Source: Lachnospiraceae bacterium (lineage in GTDB: Bacteria > Bacillota > Clostridia > Lachnospirales > Lachnospiraceae). Taken from it: a stretch of DNA of 41,930 nt. Position 1 is the first letter of the stretch; every line of letters begins with the position of its first letter. The notes beneath the pieces were generated by a model. That model saw nothing but the letters and a program-made list of their open reading frames with translations, was not told where the DNA came from and searched no databases. Where the stretch lies: positions 1-41,930 of the forward strand of contig JAILNN010000095.1 of NCBI GenBank assembly GCA_024691565.1. Direction: 5' to 3'. Positions 17,501-24,965 of this stretch are shown here, in pieces. The position numbers and the translations under genes were made by a program.

Positions 17501-19131
17501 TAGAAGACGGAACGATGAAGGTTTACGGTGAGGGTAAATTATCTCGGGATTGCTTTGGAAACAAGTTAGAATCCTATAAGGAAACTGTTACAAGTATTGT
17601 GATTGGCGGTTTGATAACTGAAATAGACGATGAAACCTTTGAAGGATTTTCTGAAGTAAAGTCTGTTCGGATTAGTTCTAGTGTTAAGAGGATTGGTGAT
17701 AGAGCGTTTGCTAGGATGGATAGTTTAACTGTTCTATTTATTCCGGCTACTGTTACTGAAATTGGTGAAGATATTACCTGGTATTCAAATAGACTTCAGA
17801 TGGTTTCTAATCTTTCTAGTGCAGATTTATCACTACCAATTACGGCGACTTATTTAAATGATAGTGTGAATGTTACTTACTATAAAAAGCCGGGAACAGA
17901 TGGAAATCAGGCGTGTGATAGTATTTCTTCTGGTAATGTTGCTATTAAAGAAAGTTTAAAGGGTTTACTTTTACTTGATGAAGAGGTTGAGATTAATGGG
18001 TTTAAGATGAAACTTGCAGGGTATAGTAATAGTGAATGGATTAAATTTTCAAATAAGGCAGCTAAGAAAGAAGAGGTTTCTATTTCTAGTAATGCATTTA
18101 ATTCTATTGATTGTCTTGGATATCTAAATGTATATGACTATGGAAGTGATTATACATTAGATACTGAGATACCTGAGGTTTGTGATACAGTTAAAGTTGA
18201 TGATTTTACATATATGATTCAGAGTGTTAAGCTTCCTGAATATAATCCAAATCCAACGAATACACCTGAAATTACAAAGGAACCTGAGGTGACAAAAGAG
18301 CCTGAGAATACAAAGGAACCTGAAGTTACGGATGTGCCTGAAATTACGAGTAGTCCAGATGCTCCTGCAACTTCGGTATCACCTAAGAGTACACTAACTC
18401 CTTCGAAAGATTTAGAAACTAAAGAACCTGTTAATCCATATAATACTGTTTCACCTTCGAAACCTTATGAATCGAGTGCTCCAGGTGAAAAAGATGCATT
18501 AAGTACATCAAGACCTTATCCGACATTTATTGTTGCAGAGTTTGATGAGACCAATGATGATGACAAGTATTCTAAGTTAACTGAAAGTACAGGTGTTAAT
18601 AATACCGAGGCTGTTATATCGGTTGTTTCGACAAATTCTTCGGTTAAGAATCAGAGTGAAGGTGCTACACCGGTTGCAAGTGCTTATAACGCAGAAATCG
18701 ATGCTTCAGCGTTATATAAGGCTGGAAAATGTATTTACCGTATAATATCAAAAGACGCATCGAATCTTCAAGTAGAGTGTTACGGTTTATTGAATAGGGA
18801 TGGTAAGGGGGTTACTATTCCTAAGGCAATAGAAATTAATGGTAAAAAATATGCTGTAACACAGATTTCTAAGAGTGCATTTAAGGGTATGGAAATTCGA
18901 AAAGTAGTTATTCCATCGACAATTCAAAAAATTGGGGCAAATGCATTTAAGAATTGTATTTATTTGAAGAAGATTGTTGTTAAGACGAATAAGCTTAAAA
19001 AATCGACAGTTGGGAAAAATGCCTTTTTAAATATTTATAAAAGTGCAAAATTTACCGTCCCTAAATCGAAACGAAAGAGCTATTTCTCGATATTTAGAGC
19101 AAGGGGAGCAAGTGATTATATAAGATTTTAA
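14584..19131 (+). CDS. Secreted transglutaminase-like protein with LRR_5 (BspA-like) repeats
   Basis: The 1515-residue protein has a Sec signal peptide (about 1-31, ending AKA). A low-complexity stretch near 119-140 repeats SSGSAISSG. A transglutaminase/papain-like domain (about 270-430) follows, with Cys347 in FVCDGYS, His385 in GHAWNVV and Asp401 in MDLTWDD, which form a complete triad. Several blocks of LRR_5 repeats of the type AFKNFxYLEDIEF..AIGSYAF come next. A Thr/Pro/Glu linker (KEPEVTKEPEN type) starts near 1220, and a C-terminal LRR_5 module occupies about 1380-1515. No LPxTG sorting signal or terminal membrane helix is visible, so retention may depend on the terminal module. A similar terminal module ends the protein at 24966. 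The likely role is cell-surface adhesion, or proteolysis/cross-linking of cell wall or host/plant protein. The substrate is unknown. Confidence 0.9.
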   Translation: MKKNKFRALSLLLAGVLAVSQLGEYGEAKAEKKLALEASESLILDSDENLYEGREFVEDDKTILHLTTAGEIDRVEYLGENSELSEIEFDYEKEIEDETSSYSKSNKNSSRILLRDNPSSGSAISSGEDVSSGSAISSGTATELTKRERWHEMYVDASSSYAFDQMGTEFSGTIKQRFYMRALSLFEEILYYDGDYENIEVWGENVSSRKGYYTGKLRYSDLGISGSEAVHVIDFFVLDHPIIFFQESTFYDDNYLYFFMNSDYAEGEIRHGLLDYILEYLVSVQKTIDEDPEKYDSNYDIIKYVHDQVVKKVNYMHNYKDESLVQKAHNIIGFFRDFFGDEPMFVCDGYSRTNQLILSYLDVFCITMIGKACSADEYYDSDAGHAWNVVGLGNGLYYYMDLTWDDNLSSQTTGTDNISYAYYFKGKTQFLTNHTSFRQVDGGSCLQEPEIPDDNFDMNLGEEDVRRNLDNPTYTICDCDELEEVTFSYSSDGTLTFSGNGILYTEKNYLLNSWEKHKYSTKKIVFEEGIVAIGASAFKNFIYLEDIEFSNTIKAIGSYAFYGCSRLKEVELSDSIVTIGSCSFGDCSNLTDFRLGKMTGAKDFRYDVKIYNDFIYSSNNVESLTVDEENEVIKVIDNVLFSKDGTNLILYIKNKKDENYVIPDGVTKLYNESFSRNPYLKEVTLCDGITEYGDSVFTGCIKLKTINFMNPGTDKVNYSKSFLYSTNVENITVSEDNAYFSLVDGVLFADHGKKLIYYPDGREETEYCIPSGCQTVCCFSFDSPNNLTKITMADSVKVLEMEAFFYLYNLDEVVIGKGVNSINDSAFWGSYSILKIVNNSNTNCKLKQFGYRTVDGVTGYYYWVNSESGEYIDKISNGTAELKMKSLAMGVNKEFEKDGITYIIESYSDWVFDGKRTMDNKKDWTFTLDELNNSKDFGVVYAYSDDDFELDIQSVEFEGWNYEVKNGLRAVVLEDGTMKVYGEGKLSRDCFGNKLESYKETVTSIVIGGLITEIDDETFEGFSEVKSVRISSSVKRIGDRAFARMDSLTVLFIPATVTEIGEDITWYSNRLQMVSNLSSADLSLPITATYLNDSVNVTYYKKPGTDGNQACDSISSGNVAIKESLKGLLLLDEEVEINGFKMKLAGYSNSEWIKFSNKAAKKEEVSISSNAFNSIDCLGYLNVYDYGSDYTLDTEIPEVCDTVKVDDFTYMIQSVKLPEYNPNPTNTPEITKEPEVTKEPENTKEPEVTDVPEITSSPDAPATSVSPKSTLTPSKDLETKEPVNPYNTVSPSKPYESSAPGEKDALSTSRPYPTFIVAEFDETNDDDKYSKLTESTGVNNTEAVISVVSTNSSVKNQSEGATPVASAYNAEIDASALYKAGKCIYRIISKDASNLQVECYGLLNRDGKGVTIPKAIEINGKKYAVTQISKSAFKGMEIRKVVIPSTIQKIGANAFKNCIYLKKIVVKTNKLKKSTVGKNAFLNIYKSAKFTVPKSKRKSYFSIFRARGASDYIRF

Positions 19132-19176
19132 AGCATTTTCTATATGTATTTGGTTGGGAGACAAAGGGGGTATTTT

Positions 19177-20517
19177 ATGTTTATGGATTTTGAGAAGGAG
19201 TATTTAAAAAAATTAAGAACTCCGGAAATGGCTGTAGCAGTTGTTAAGAGCGGTGATTGGGTGGATTACACGAGTTCTCTTGGTAAACCTGTACTTTTGG
19301 ATGAAGCATTGGCTAAAAGAAGAGATGAACTCTTTGATGTTAAGATTAGAGGTAATCTTCTTGATGGTCCAATTCATGTGGCGGAGTGCGATGAGAGTAA
19401 AGAGCATTTTATTTATCACAGTTGGCATTGCTCTTCATACGAGAGAAAACTTTGTGATAAAGGTCTTTGCTATTATATTCCTATGGTGTTCCATAATAAT
19501 GCTGCCTATTATGAGTTTTTCTTGGATGTTAATGTTGTAATGGTTAGTGTTGCACCTATGGATAAGCATGGATACTTTAATTTTTCTGTTAACACGGGTG
19601 TTGCTGCGCCTATTACAAGGATGGCTGATATTGTTATTGTTGAAGTAAATGAAAATATGCCTGTTGTTCATGGTGGATATGATGAATCCATTCATATTTC
19701 TGAGGTTGATTTTATTGTGGAAGGTGAACATGCGCCTTTTGAGTATCATAAAAAGATTAAGCCTACATCGGTGGATAGACAGATTTCTAAACATATTTTA
19801 CCTTATTTAGTTGATGGTGCGACTCTGCAACTCGGAATTGGTAGTATGCCAAATGCACTTGGAGAACTTATTGCGGAGTCTGATCTTAAGGATTTGGGAA
19901 TGCATACTGAGCTTTGCTCTGATGCTTTTCTTAGTCTATATAAATCTGGGAAGCTTACAAATAAGAGGAAGAAGATTGACAGAGGAAAAGGTGTCTTTGG
20001 TTGTGCAATTGGTTCTAGAGAACTATTTGATTGGCTGGATGATAATCATGGAATTGCGGCATATCCATTGGAATATGTTAATAGACCTTCTGTTATTGCG
20101 CAGATTGATGATATGGTTTCGATTAATAGTTGTGTGGCTGTCGATATTTATGGTCAGGTTGCTGCTGAAAGTACAGGTGTTAGGCAGATTAGTGGAACCG
20201 GAGGACAGCTTGATTTCCTTATTGGAGCATCTGCATCTAAGGGTGGTAAAGCCTTTATTTGTATGAGTTCGACATATAAGGATAAGGATGGAAGGAAACA
20301 TTCTAGAATTGTACCCAGATTTAATGGTGATATTATTACATCTCCAAGAAGTCAGGTTTACTTCCTTGCAACAGAATATGGTGTAATTAATTTGGAAGGT
20401 AGGTCCACCTGGGAGAGAGCAGAAGCGCTTGTTTCTGTGGCTCATCCTGATTTTAGAGATAGATTAATTAAGGTTGCTGAGGAACAAAAAATTTGGAGAA
20501 ATTCAAATAAAAGATAA
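19177..20517 (+). CDS. Acetyl-CoA hydrolase/transferase family; likely butyryl-CoA:acetate CoA-transferase
   Basis: ATG 19177 has AAAGGGGG 6 nt upstream and gives a protein beginning MFMDFEKEYLKK. The track start at 19144 has no ribosome site. The 446-residue product matches the acetyl-CoA hydrolase/transferase family, with GDWVDYTSSLGKP near the N-terminus, LGIGSMPNALGE in the middle and GTGGQLDFLIGAS in the C-terminal half. The N-terminal pattern and length are those I associate with But-type enzymes, which move CoA from butyryl-CoA to acetate as the last step of butyrate formation. Other acyl-CoA:acetate transferases of the family cannot be excluded. It lies 45 bp after the large surface protein, with no terminator between, and no other butyrate genes are in the window. 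Confidence 0.88.
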   Translation: MFMDFEKEYLKKLRTPEMAVAVVKSGDWVDYTSSLGKPVLLDEALAKRRDELFDVKIRGNLLDGPIHVAECDESKEHFIYHSWHCSSYERKLCDKGLCYYIPMVFHNNAAYYEFFLDVNVVMVSVAPMDKHGYFNFSVNTGVAAPITRMADIVIVEVNENMPVVHGGYDESIHISEVDFIVEGEHAPFEYHKKIKPTSVDRQISKHILPYLVDGATLQLGIGSMPNALGELIAESDLKDLGMHTELCSDAFLSLYKSGKLTNKRKKIDRGKGVFGCAIGSRELFDWLDDNHGIAAYPLEYVNRPSVIAQIDDMVSINSCVAVDIYGQVAAESTGVRQISGTGGQLDFLIGASASKGGKAFICMSSTYKDKDGRKHSRIVPRFNGDIITSPRSQVYFLATEYGVINLEGRSTWERAEALVSVAHPDFRDRLIKVAEEQKIWRNSNKR

Positions 20518-20544
20518 AAGAATTTAGAGGGGAAGAATATATTT

Positions 20545-20946
20545 ATGTATCCAAGAATCAATGAAGTTGTTGAGATTACTGAAAAAGAATTAAAGTGCAA
20601 ATTTAGTCCTATTTCAGATTTTGATTTTATGTTTGAGGCTGGTAAAGACTATTGCCTTTATGCACCGCTTTCTATGTATGCTAATGATGAATATTTTGTT
20701 TTTAAATTATATGAGCCTGAGTATGAAAAGCTTATTGAACATGTGATTTCACTACTTGTTATCAGACATTTTGGCGGGTTTATTTCGATTTTAAAATTTA
20801 GTAGCTTGAAAAATGTTTTGACGAAGAAAACATTTATTGAAAATGAGGAGACTAATGAAAAGTATTATGAGCTGCACATTTACAAGGATCATATTCAAGC
20901 TAAAAATTCTCAAATTGTAATTAAAACTGATTTGATTCAAGTTTAG
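20545..20946 (+). CDS. Hypothetical protein, 133 residues
   Basis: I do not recognise this family. The product is soluble, mixed alpha/beta, with no signal peptide, membrane helix or Cys pairs. The start is supported by GAGGGGAAG about 10 nt before the ATG. It sits 27 bp after the CoA-transferase and 24 bp before the metallopeptidase gene, so it is probably cotranscribed with both. Codon use resembles its neighbours, and there is no competing ORF. Confidence 0.75.
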   Translation: MYPRINEVVEITEKELKCKFSPISDFDFMFEAGKDYCLYAPLSMYANDEYFVFKLYEPEYEKLIEHVISLLVIRHFGGFISILKFSSLKNVLTKKTFIENEETNEKYYELHIYKDHIQAKNSQIVIKTDLIQV

Positions 20947-20970
20947 ATTTTTAAATATTTATATTTTTTT

Positions 20971-21561
20971 ATGGGTGAATTGATGGATAAAAGTGGCTTA
21001 AAGATTAATATAATTAGGAGTCGAAGAAAGACTATGAGTCTTGAGATTTCTGGTGAAAATGAGGTGCTTGTTAGGGCACCACTAAGAATTTCTAAAAGAG
21101 AAATTGTTGCCTTTGTTGATAAAAGTTCTCCTTGGATTGAAAAGCATATGGAGATGTATTTAGAAAAAAAGTCTAGAAAAGAAAGTATTAAAGGCTTAAG
21201 TGAGGATGAGCTTCAAAACCTTAAAGATAGGGCGTTGCAGGTGTTTCCTGAAAAGGTTAAGTATTATGCTTCTCTTATTGGTGTGGATTACGGAAGAATT
21301 ACTATTAGGAGCCAGAAGACTAAGTGGGGGAGTTGTACTGAGAGAGGTAATCTAAATTTTAATATTGCTTTACTTCTTGCACCTGAGGAAGTGCTTGATT
21401 ACGTGGTTATTCACGAGCTTTGTCATCGAAAAGAGATGAATCATTCTAAGAGGTTTTGGGACGAAGTATCTAAGGTTATGCCTGACTATAAGGTTCATAG
21501 AAAATGGTTGAAAGACAATGGTGATATGATTATGGAAAGGATTAGATTGAGTCTGAATTGA
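20971..21561 (+). CDS. YgjP-like zinc metallopeptidase (M48-type, DUF45)
   Basis: The 196-residue protein has the YgjP-type layout. An N-terminal beta-rich part contains RSRRKTMSLEI, then TKWGSC, and the zinc motif HELCH is followed by NHSKRFWDEV, which supplies the further ligands. There is no signal peptide, so it is cytoplasmic. Family members are linked to protein or DNA-protein turnover, but substrates are poorly known. The start may be 20971 or the in-frame ATG at 20983, and neither has a strong ribosome site. It is the last gene of the 14584-21561 run. The gene-free region after it is described separately. Confidence 0.88.
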   Translation: MGELMDKSGLKINIIRSRRKTMSLEISGENEVLVRAPLRISKREIVAFVDKSSPWIEKHMEMYLEKKSRKESIKGLSEDELQNLKDRALQVFPEKVKYYASLIGVDYGRITIRSQKTKWGSCTERGNLNFNIALLLAPEEVLDYVVIHELCHRKEMNHSKRFWDEVSKVMPDYKVHRKWLKDNGDMIMERIRLSLN

Positions 21562-21585
21562 AAATTAGAATGATGAATTGATGAA

Positions 21586-21630
21586 AACTTGCACAAATTT
21601 GACACACATTTTTGTGCAAGTTGCACAAAT
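21586..21630. repeat. 12-bp perfect dyad with an added direct copy
   Basis: AACTTGCACAAA (21586-21597) pairs with TTTGTGCAAGTT (21611-21622). A further TTGCACAAAT (21621-21630) repeats 21589-21598 directly. Three half-sites in this arrangement look like a binding site for a dimeric regulator. No T-tract follows, so it is not a good terminator. Confidence 0.6.
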
Positions 21631-21675
21631 TAAACATTTTCGAAACAGGTTAAGTAAATTGATTTTTTGGTAATT

Positions 21676-21700
21676 TTTTACGAAAATCATTTTCGTAAAA
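21676..21700. promoter_or_regulatory. 11-bp perfect dyad just upstream of a predicted promoter
   Basis: TTTTACGAAAA and TTTTCGTAAAA are separated by TCA. The dyad ends about 10 bp before a candidate -35, a typical place for an activator or repressor site. Confidence 0.5.
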
Positions 21701-21709
21701 TTATTTTCA

Positions 21710-21738
21710 TGTACAAATTGAGGCGCTTTTGATAAAAT
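21710..21738 (+). promoter_or_regulatory. Predicted promoter in the cellulase upstream region
   Basis: TGTACA (21710-21715) is 17 nt from TAAAAT (21733-21738), which has an extended -10 TGA before it. The start point would be near 21745, only about 85 nt before the terminator-like hairpin at 21763-21828. Confidence 0.45.
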
Positions 21739-21744
21739 TTCTTC

Positions 21745-21828
21745 AGAGCGTATTATTAAATTAATAGAGACTGAGCGGCATTTGGTTCGTTATTTCGAAC
21801 CTAAGTTGAATAGTTTCTATTTTTTTTT
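21745..21828 (+). ncRNA. Candidate small RNA or attenuated leader ending in a terminator hairpin
   Basis: AATAGAGACT (21763-21772) pairs with AGTTTCTATT (21812-21821), and the inner GGTTCG (21784-21789) pairs with CGAACC (21796-21801). Eight T follow. With the predicted start near 21745 this gives an RNA of about 85 nt. It may be a free small RNA or a prematurely ended leader of the cellulase mRNA. The hairpin could also simply terminate the upstream operon. I recognise no known riboswitch class in it. Confidence 0.4.
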
Positions 21829-22193
21829 GTGTTCAAAATTGTCTGCGGCGTGGGACCCGTATGCATACTAGTCATTTACATAGTTTAAAAACTTAAAACT
21901 AAAAAGCGAGCGTAAAACATGTGGGGTGTAGCAAGCTTTTATATATAGACTAGGTTTTGCATAGACTTTTTACAGTGATTTGTGATTGTGGGAATTATAA
22001 GTCTTGAATTTAAGTCCTGACAATTTGAACGCAGAGGCCGTGTTTTTTCTGCGTTCGTGAACATTTTATTGGAGTGAATTTCTTATGTTTGCTTCAATGT
22101 CGCATCTATTTTCTTTTGTCATTTGTAATTGGGGCACTGCAAATGTCATTCAAATTCATATTCTTTTTCGTGCTCCGGAATGGAGGTATTTTC
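21829..22193 (+). promoter_or_regulatory. Long 5' region of the GH5 cellulase gene
   Basis: This 365-base stretch carries no convincing gene. It contains a 9-bp dyad GAACGCAGA/TCTGCGTTC (22027-22035/22048-22056), repeated TAGACT words near 21940-21970, and an AT-rich AGTTT...AAACT element near 21890. A short ORF from ATG 22085 (with GGAGTG upstream) overlaps the cellulase start and could be a leader peptide, but coding evidence is weak. No clear promoter pair is visible close to the cellulase. Confidence 0.4.
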
Positions 22194-24269
22194 ATGTACT
22201 TAAAAAAATTAGTTTCATTTGCGCTTGCTTCAGCGCTCGCTCTTACGGCTGTGATCGGTGGTCCAGTTTACAGTAAGGATGCTAAGGCAGCAAGCACAAG
22301 CACTTTTGAGGATCTTTCTCAGAGTGAAATTGTTTCGGCAATGGGAGTTGGCTGGAACCTTGGAAATCAGCTCGAGGCTAACTCGAACGGAACACCAAAT
22401 GAAACAGCGTGGGGAAATCCTACAATCAACGAAAGCCTTATTAAGGCTGTCAAAGCACAGGGATTTAATACAATCAGAGTTCCTGTTTCTTACCTCAGCT
22501 ACATTGGTAGTGATAGTTCATACACAATTAATTCTAGTTGGTTAAACAGAGTTCAAGAAGTTGTTGATATGTGTATTGATAATGATCTTTATGTAATTAT
22601 CAATATCCATGGGGATGGATATAATTCAGTATCTGGTGGATGGCTTCTTTGCAATGGCTCAGATCAGACTACAATCAAGGCTAAATACAAAGCAGTATGG
22701 AAACAGATTGCTAACAAATTTAAGAGCTATGATGAGCATCTTATTTTTGAATCAATGAATGAGGAATTCGATGGTACATATGGAACACCTAATTCAACAT
22801 ACTATGACAATATTAATGATTATAATCAGATTTTTGTAGACACAGTTAGACAGACAGGTGGAAACAATGCATCTCGTTGGCTTATGCTTCCTGGTTGGAA
22901 TACAAATATTAATTATACAGCCGATGATTATGGATTTGAAATCCCATCTGATAACTACAGATCTAGTTCAATTTCATCAAGCGAAAAGAGAATTATGATT
23001 TCAGTTCATTATTATGATCCTTGGGAGTTCTGTGGAGAAGAGTCTAGTTCTGTTACTCAGTGGGGCGATAGTGCTACAAGTAGCTCTAAGGTTGCTAGTT
23101 GGGGAGATGAGTCTTATATGAATTCTCAGCTCTATAAGCTATACAGCACATTTACAAGCCAGGGTTATCCTGTTGTAATTGGTGAATTTGGAGCAATTGA
23201 TAAGTCTGCATATGATTCTACAAATACAGCTTGCCGTAAGGAATGGGCTAAGAAGTTCGTTACATATTCTAAGAAATATGGCTGCGTTCCTGTATGGTGG
23301 GATAATGGTGATACAAGTACATATGGATTTGCTTTATTTAACAGAAATACTTATGCAGTAACTCAGAGTGATTTGATTTCTACTATGATTTCAGCAATGG
23401 GATCTAGTTCATCAAGCTCAAGCTCAAGTAGTAGTTCTTCATCAAGCACTACTGAAACAGTAATTTTCTCAAATGGTTCTGCAAATACTTCATATAGCAC
23501 AAGTGATGCTTCATGGCTTACAGATGCAGCTGACAGCGATGTTATTACTATCAAATATGCATGTACAAATTCAAGCTATTCTTATTGGGGAATTCTTGGA
23601 TGGGGTGCATCAGTTGATGGAAGCTGGGTTAATGGACCAAGCTATGCTGCAGCTTCAACAGCTACTGATGAAGTTACAGTCACAACAACTGCTAGTGAAT
23701 TAAAGTCTGCACTTGGTATTTCAAGTTCATCAACAGTTGGATATCTTGCATTAAGTGCTTACAATGATGGAAAGATTAATAGCATTACAATCAGTTCTAC
23801 ATCATCAAGCTCTAGCAGTTCATCTTCAAGTGCGTCTGCAGGAACTGATACATCAATGTCTGCTAATGATATGACAAATGGAACATATACTTCTGATTTT
23901 ACTTGTGGTGATTTCACAATTGGAGCATCTTCAAGTAAATATGCTACAGTTAGAAGCGCATCAGTTACAATTGATGGAACTTATTATTCAAAGCTTCTTA
24001 ACTTAAATGGTGGTGCTAATTCAACAGGCCGCTACATTAAGTTTACAACAACTGGTGCTTGTACAGTTAACGTTGATATCGCATCTACTAATTCTTCTTC
24101 ATCTAGAACAATTAGACTTGCAAAGGATAGCGTTGGCGGTACAACAATTGCTGACAAGACTGTTAGCTCAGCTACAACACTTTCATATTCAATTACTAGC
24201 GCAGGAACATATTATCTCTATTCAAAATCTTGCGGAATTAATGTTTATGGAGTGGAAGTAGACTATTAA
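22194..24269 (+). CDS. Secreted GH5 endoglucanase with two Ser-linked C-terminal modules
   Basis: ATG 22194 has TGGAGG 7 nt upstream and directly begins a Sec signal peptide (MYLKKLVSF..., cleavage after AKA). The track's extension back to GTG 22074 would bury the signal. The 691-residue enzyme has a GH5 (GH5_4-like) domain at about 40-395. It shows GWNLGNQLEA, TIRVPVSY, NIHGDG, acid/base Glu190 in ESMNE, nucleophile Glu331 in IGEFGAID and substrate-wall WWDNG. A poly-Ser linker leads to a beta-rich module of about 115 residues. A second Ser-rich linker leads to a module of about 140 residues ending VYGVEVDY. I cannot assign either to a CBM family; carbohydrate binding is inferred from position. 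The expected role is extracellular cleavage of beta-1,4-glucan, or possibly xyloglucan or mannan. There is no dockerin and no sorting signal. Confidence 0.93.
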   Translation: MYLKKLVSFALASALALTAVIGGPVYSKDAKAASTSTFEDLSQSEIVSAMGVGWNLGNQLEANSNGTPNETAWGNPTINESLIKAVKAQGFNTIRVPVSYLSYIGSDSSYTINSSWLNRVQEVVDMCIDNDLYVIINIHGDGYNSVSGGWLLCNGSDQTTIKAKYKAVWKQIANKFKSYDEHLIFESMNEEFDGTYGTPNSTYYDNINDYNQIFVDTVRQTGGNNASRWLMLPGWNTNINYTADDYGFEIPSDNYRSSSISSSEKRIMISVHYYDPWEFCGEESSSVTQWGDSATSSSKVASWGDESYMNSQLYKLYSTFTSQGYPVVIGEFGAIDKSAYDSTNTACRKEWAKKFVTYSKKYGCVPVWWDNGDTSTYGFALFNRNTYAVTQSDLISTMISAMGSSSSSSSSSSSSSSSTTETVIFSNGSANTSYSTSDASWLTDAADSDVITIKYACTNSSYSYWGILGWGASVDGSWVNGPSYAAASTATDEVTVTTTASELKSALGISSSSTVGYLALSAYNDGKINSITISSTSSSSSSSSSSASAGTDTSMSANDMTNGTYTSDFTCGDFTIGASSSKYATVRSASVTIDGTYYSKLLNLNGGANSTGRYIKFTTTGACTVNVDIASTNSSSSRTIRLAKDSVGGTTIADKTVSSATTLSYSITSAGTYYLYSKSCGINVYGVEVDY

Positions 24270-24324
24270 TTATCGCTTATCCCCTTTGGTTAATAGAAAA
24301 CCATTTAATTAAAATCCTTACAAA

Positions 24325-24378
24325 CTTCGGCCTCTTAAGCGTTGGAGCCTCCCAGCGTTTAAGGGGTCGAACTTTTTT
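24325..24378 (+). terminator. Intrinsic terminator after the cellulase gene
   Basis: A long stem with a few G-U pairs runs from TTCGGCCTCTTAAGCG to CGTTTAAGGGGTCGAA, closed by a short loop. TTTTTT follows at 24373-24378. Confidence 0.85.
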
Positions 24379-24452
24379 GTCTTTATTTAGATATTTTTTA
24401 CTTGGATACTTGTGGGTTATTGCTTAAATTCGTAGAAAATTCACATTTTAAG

Positions 24453-24480
24453 TTGATTAAATGGTGATTTGTGTTAAAAT
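24453..24480 (+). promoter_or_regulatory. Predicted promoter for the Fur-family gene
   Basis: TTGATT (24453-24458) and TAAAAT (24475-24480) are 16 nt apart. The start point would be about 55 nt before the ATG at 24543. Confidence 0.45.
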
Positions 24481-24542
24481 TATATAGTAAATTAGGAACT
24501 TGAGGCTTAGATGTCTTTAACACAGAATTATAGGATAAGATT

Positions 24543-24953
24543 ATGAAAAATACGAAGTCAGAATATAAAACTAAAACTAGAATGATGATAATCGAATTCT
24601 TAAAGGAGAATTCAGATAAGTGTTTTACTGCAAATGATATATATTTAAATCTTACTCAAAATGGGCAGAGTATTAATCGCTCTACTGTATATAGAAATAT
24701 TGAGAAGCTTTGTAATGAAGGAAAGCTTGTTAAGTATAAGGAAGCAGACTCAGTGGCTACAGTTTATCAGTATTCTGAAGGTCATGACCACTGTGATAGG
24801 CATATGCATGCGCAGTGTAGTGAGTGTGGTAAGATTTTTCATTTAGAGAGTGAATTTGTTGAAGAATTTGAGAATAAGATTCAGTCTTGTTATGGAATAG
24901 ATGTTGATTGTTCGAAGACTATTATTGTAGGTAAATGTGACGATTGTAAGTGA
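24543..24953 (+). CDS. Fur-family metal- or peroxide-responsive repressor (Zur/PerR-like)
   Basis: The 136-residue regulator has an N-terminal winged helix (STVYRNIEKLCNEGK). The C-terminal dimerisation domain contains the HDHCDRHMHAQC metal cluster, and two CxxC pairs (CSEC and CDDC) form the structural zinc site. Spacing alone does not separate Zur, PerR and Fur; the extra His and Cys in the cluster lean towards a zinc sensor. It starts 12 bp before a large secreted protein gene, so the two are likely cotranscribed. A natural candidate target is the metal-binding module at 8088-10548, but I see no shared dyad that proves this. Confidence 0.9.
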   Translation: MKNTKSEYKTKTRMMIIEFLKENSDKCFTANDIYLNLTQNGQSINRSTVYRNIEKLCNEGKLVKYKEADSVATVYQYSEGHDHCDRHMHAQCSECGKIFHLESEFVEEFENKIQSCYGIDVDCSKTIIVGKCDDCK

Positions 24954-24965
24954 TGAGGGAGATAT

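Noticed and set aside
21586-21622. 12-bp hairpin after the metallopeptidase as a terminator
   Set aside because: No T-tract follows the right arm. The extra direct half-site points to protein binding instead.
22074-22193. N-terminal extension of the cellulase from GTG 22074
   Set aside because: It would place 40 residues before a clear signal peptide, while ATG 22194 has a good GGAGG site.
21829-22193. Known riboswitch, tmRNA, SRP RNA or RNase P RNA in the cellulase upstream region
   Set aside because: None of the conserved core sequences I know for these RNAs is present.
22085-22276. 63-residue ORF overlapping the cellulase start
   Set aside because: A ribosome-site-like GGAGTG is present, but composition follows the overlapping frame and the product resembles nothing. 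It is kept only as a possible leader peptide in the notes on the upstream region.
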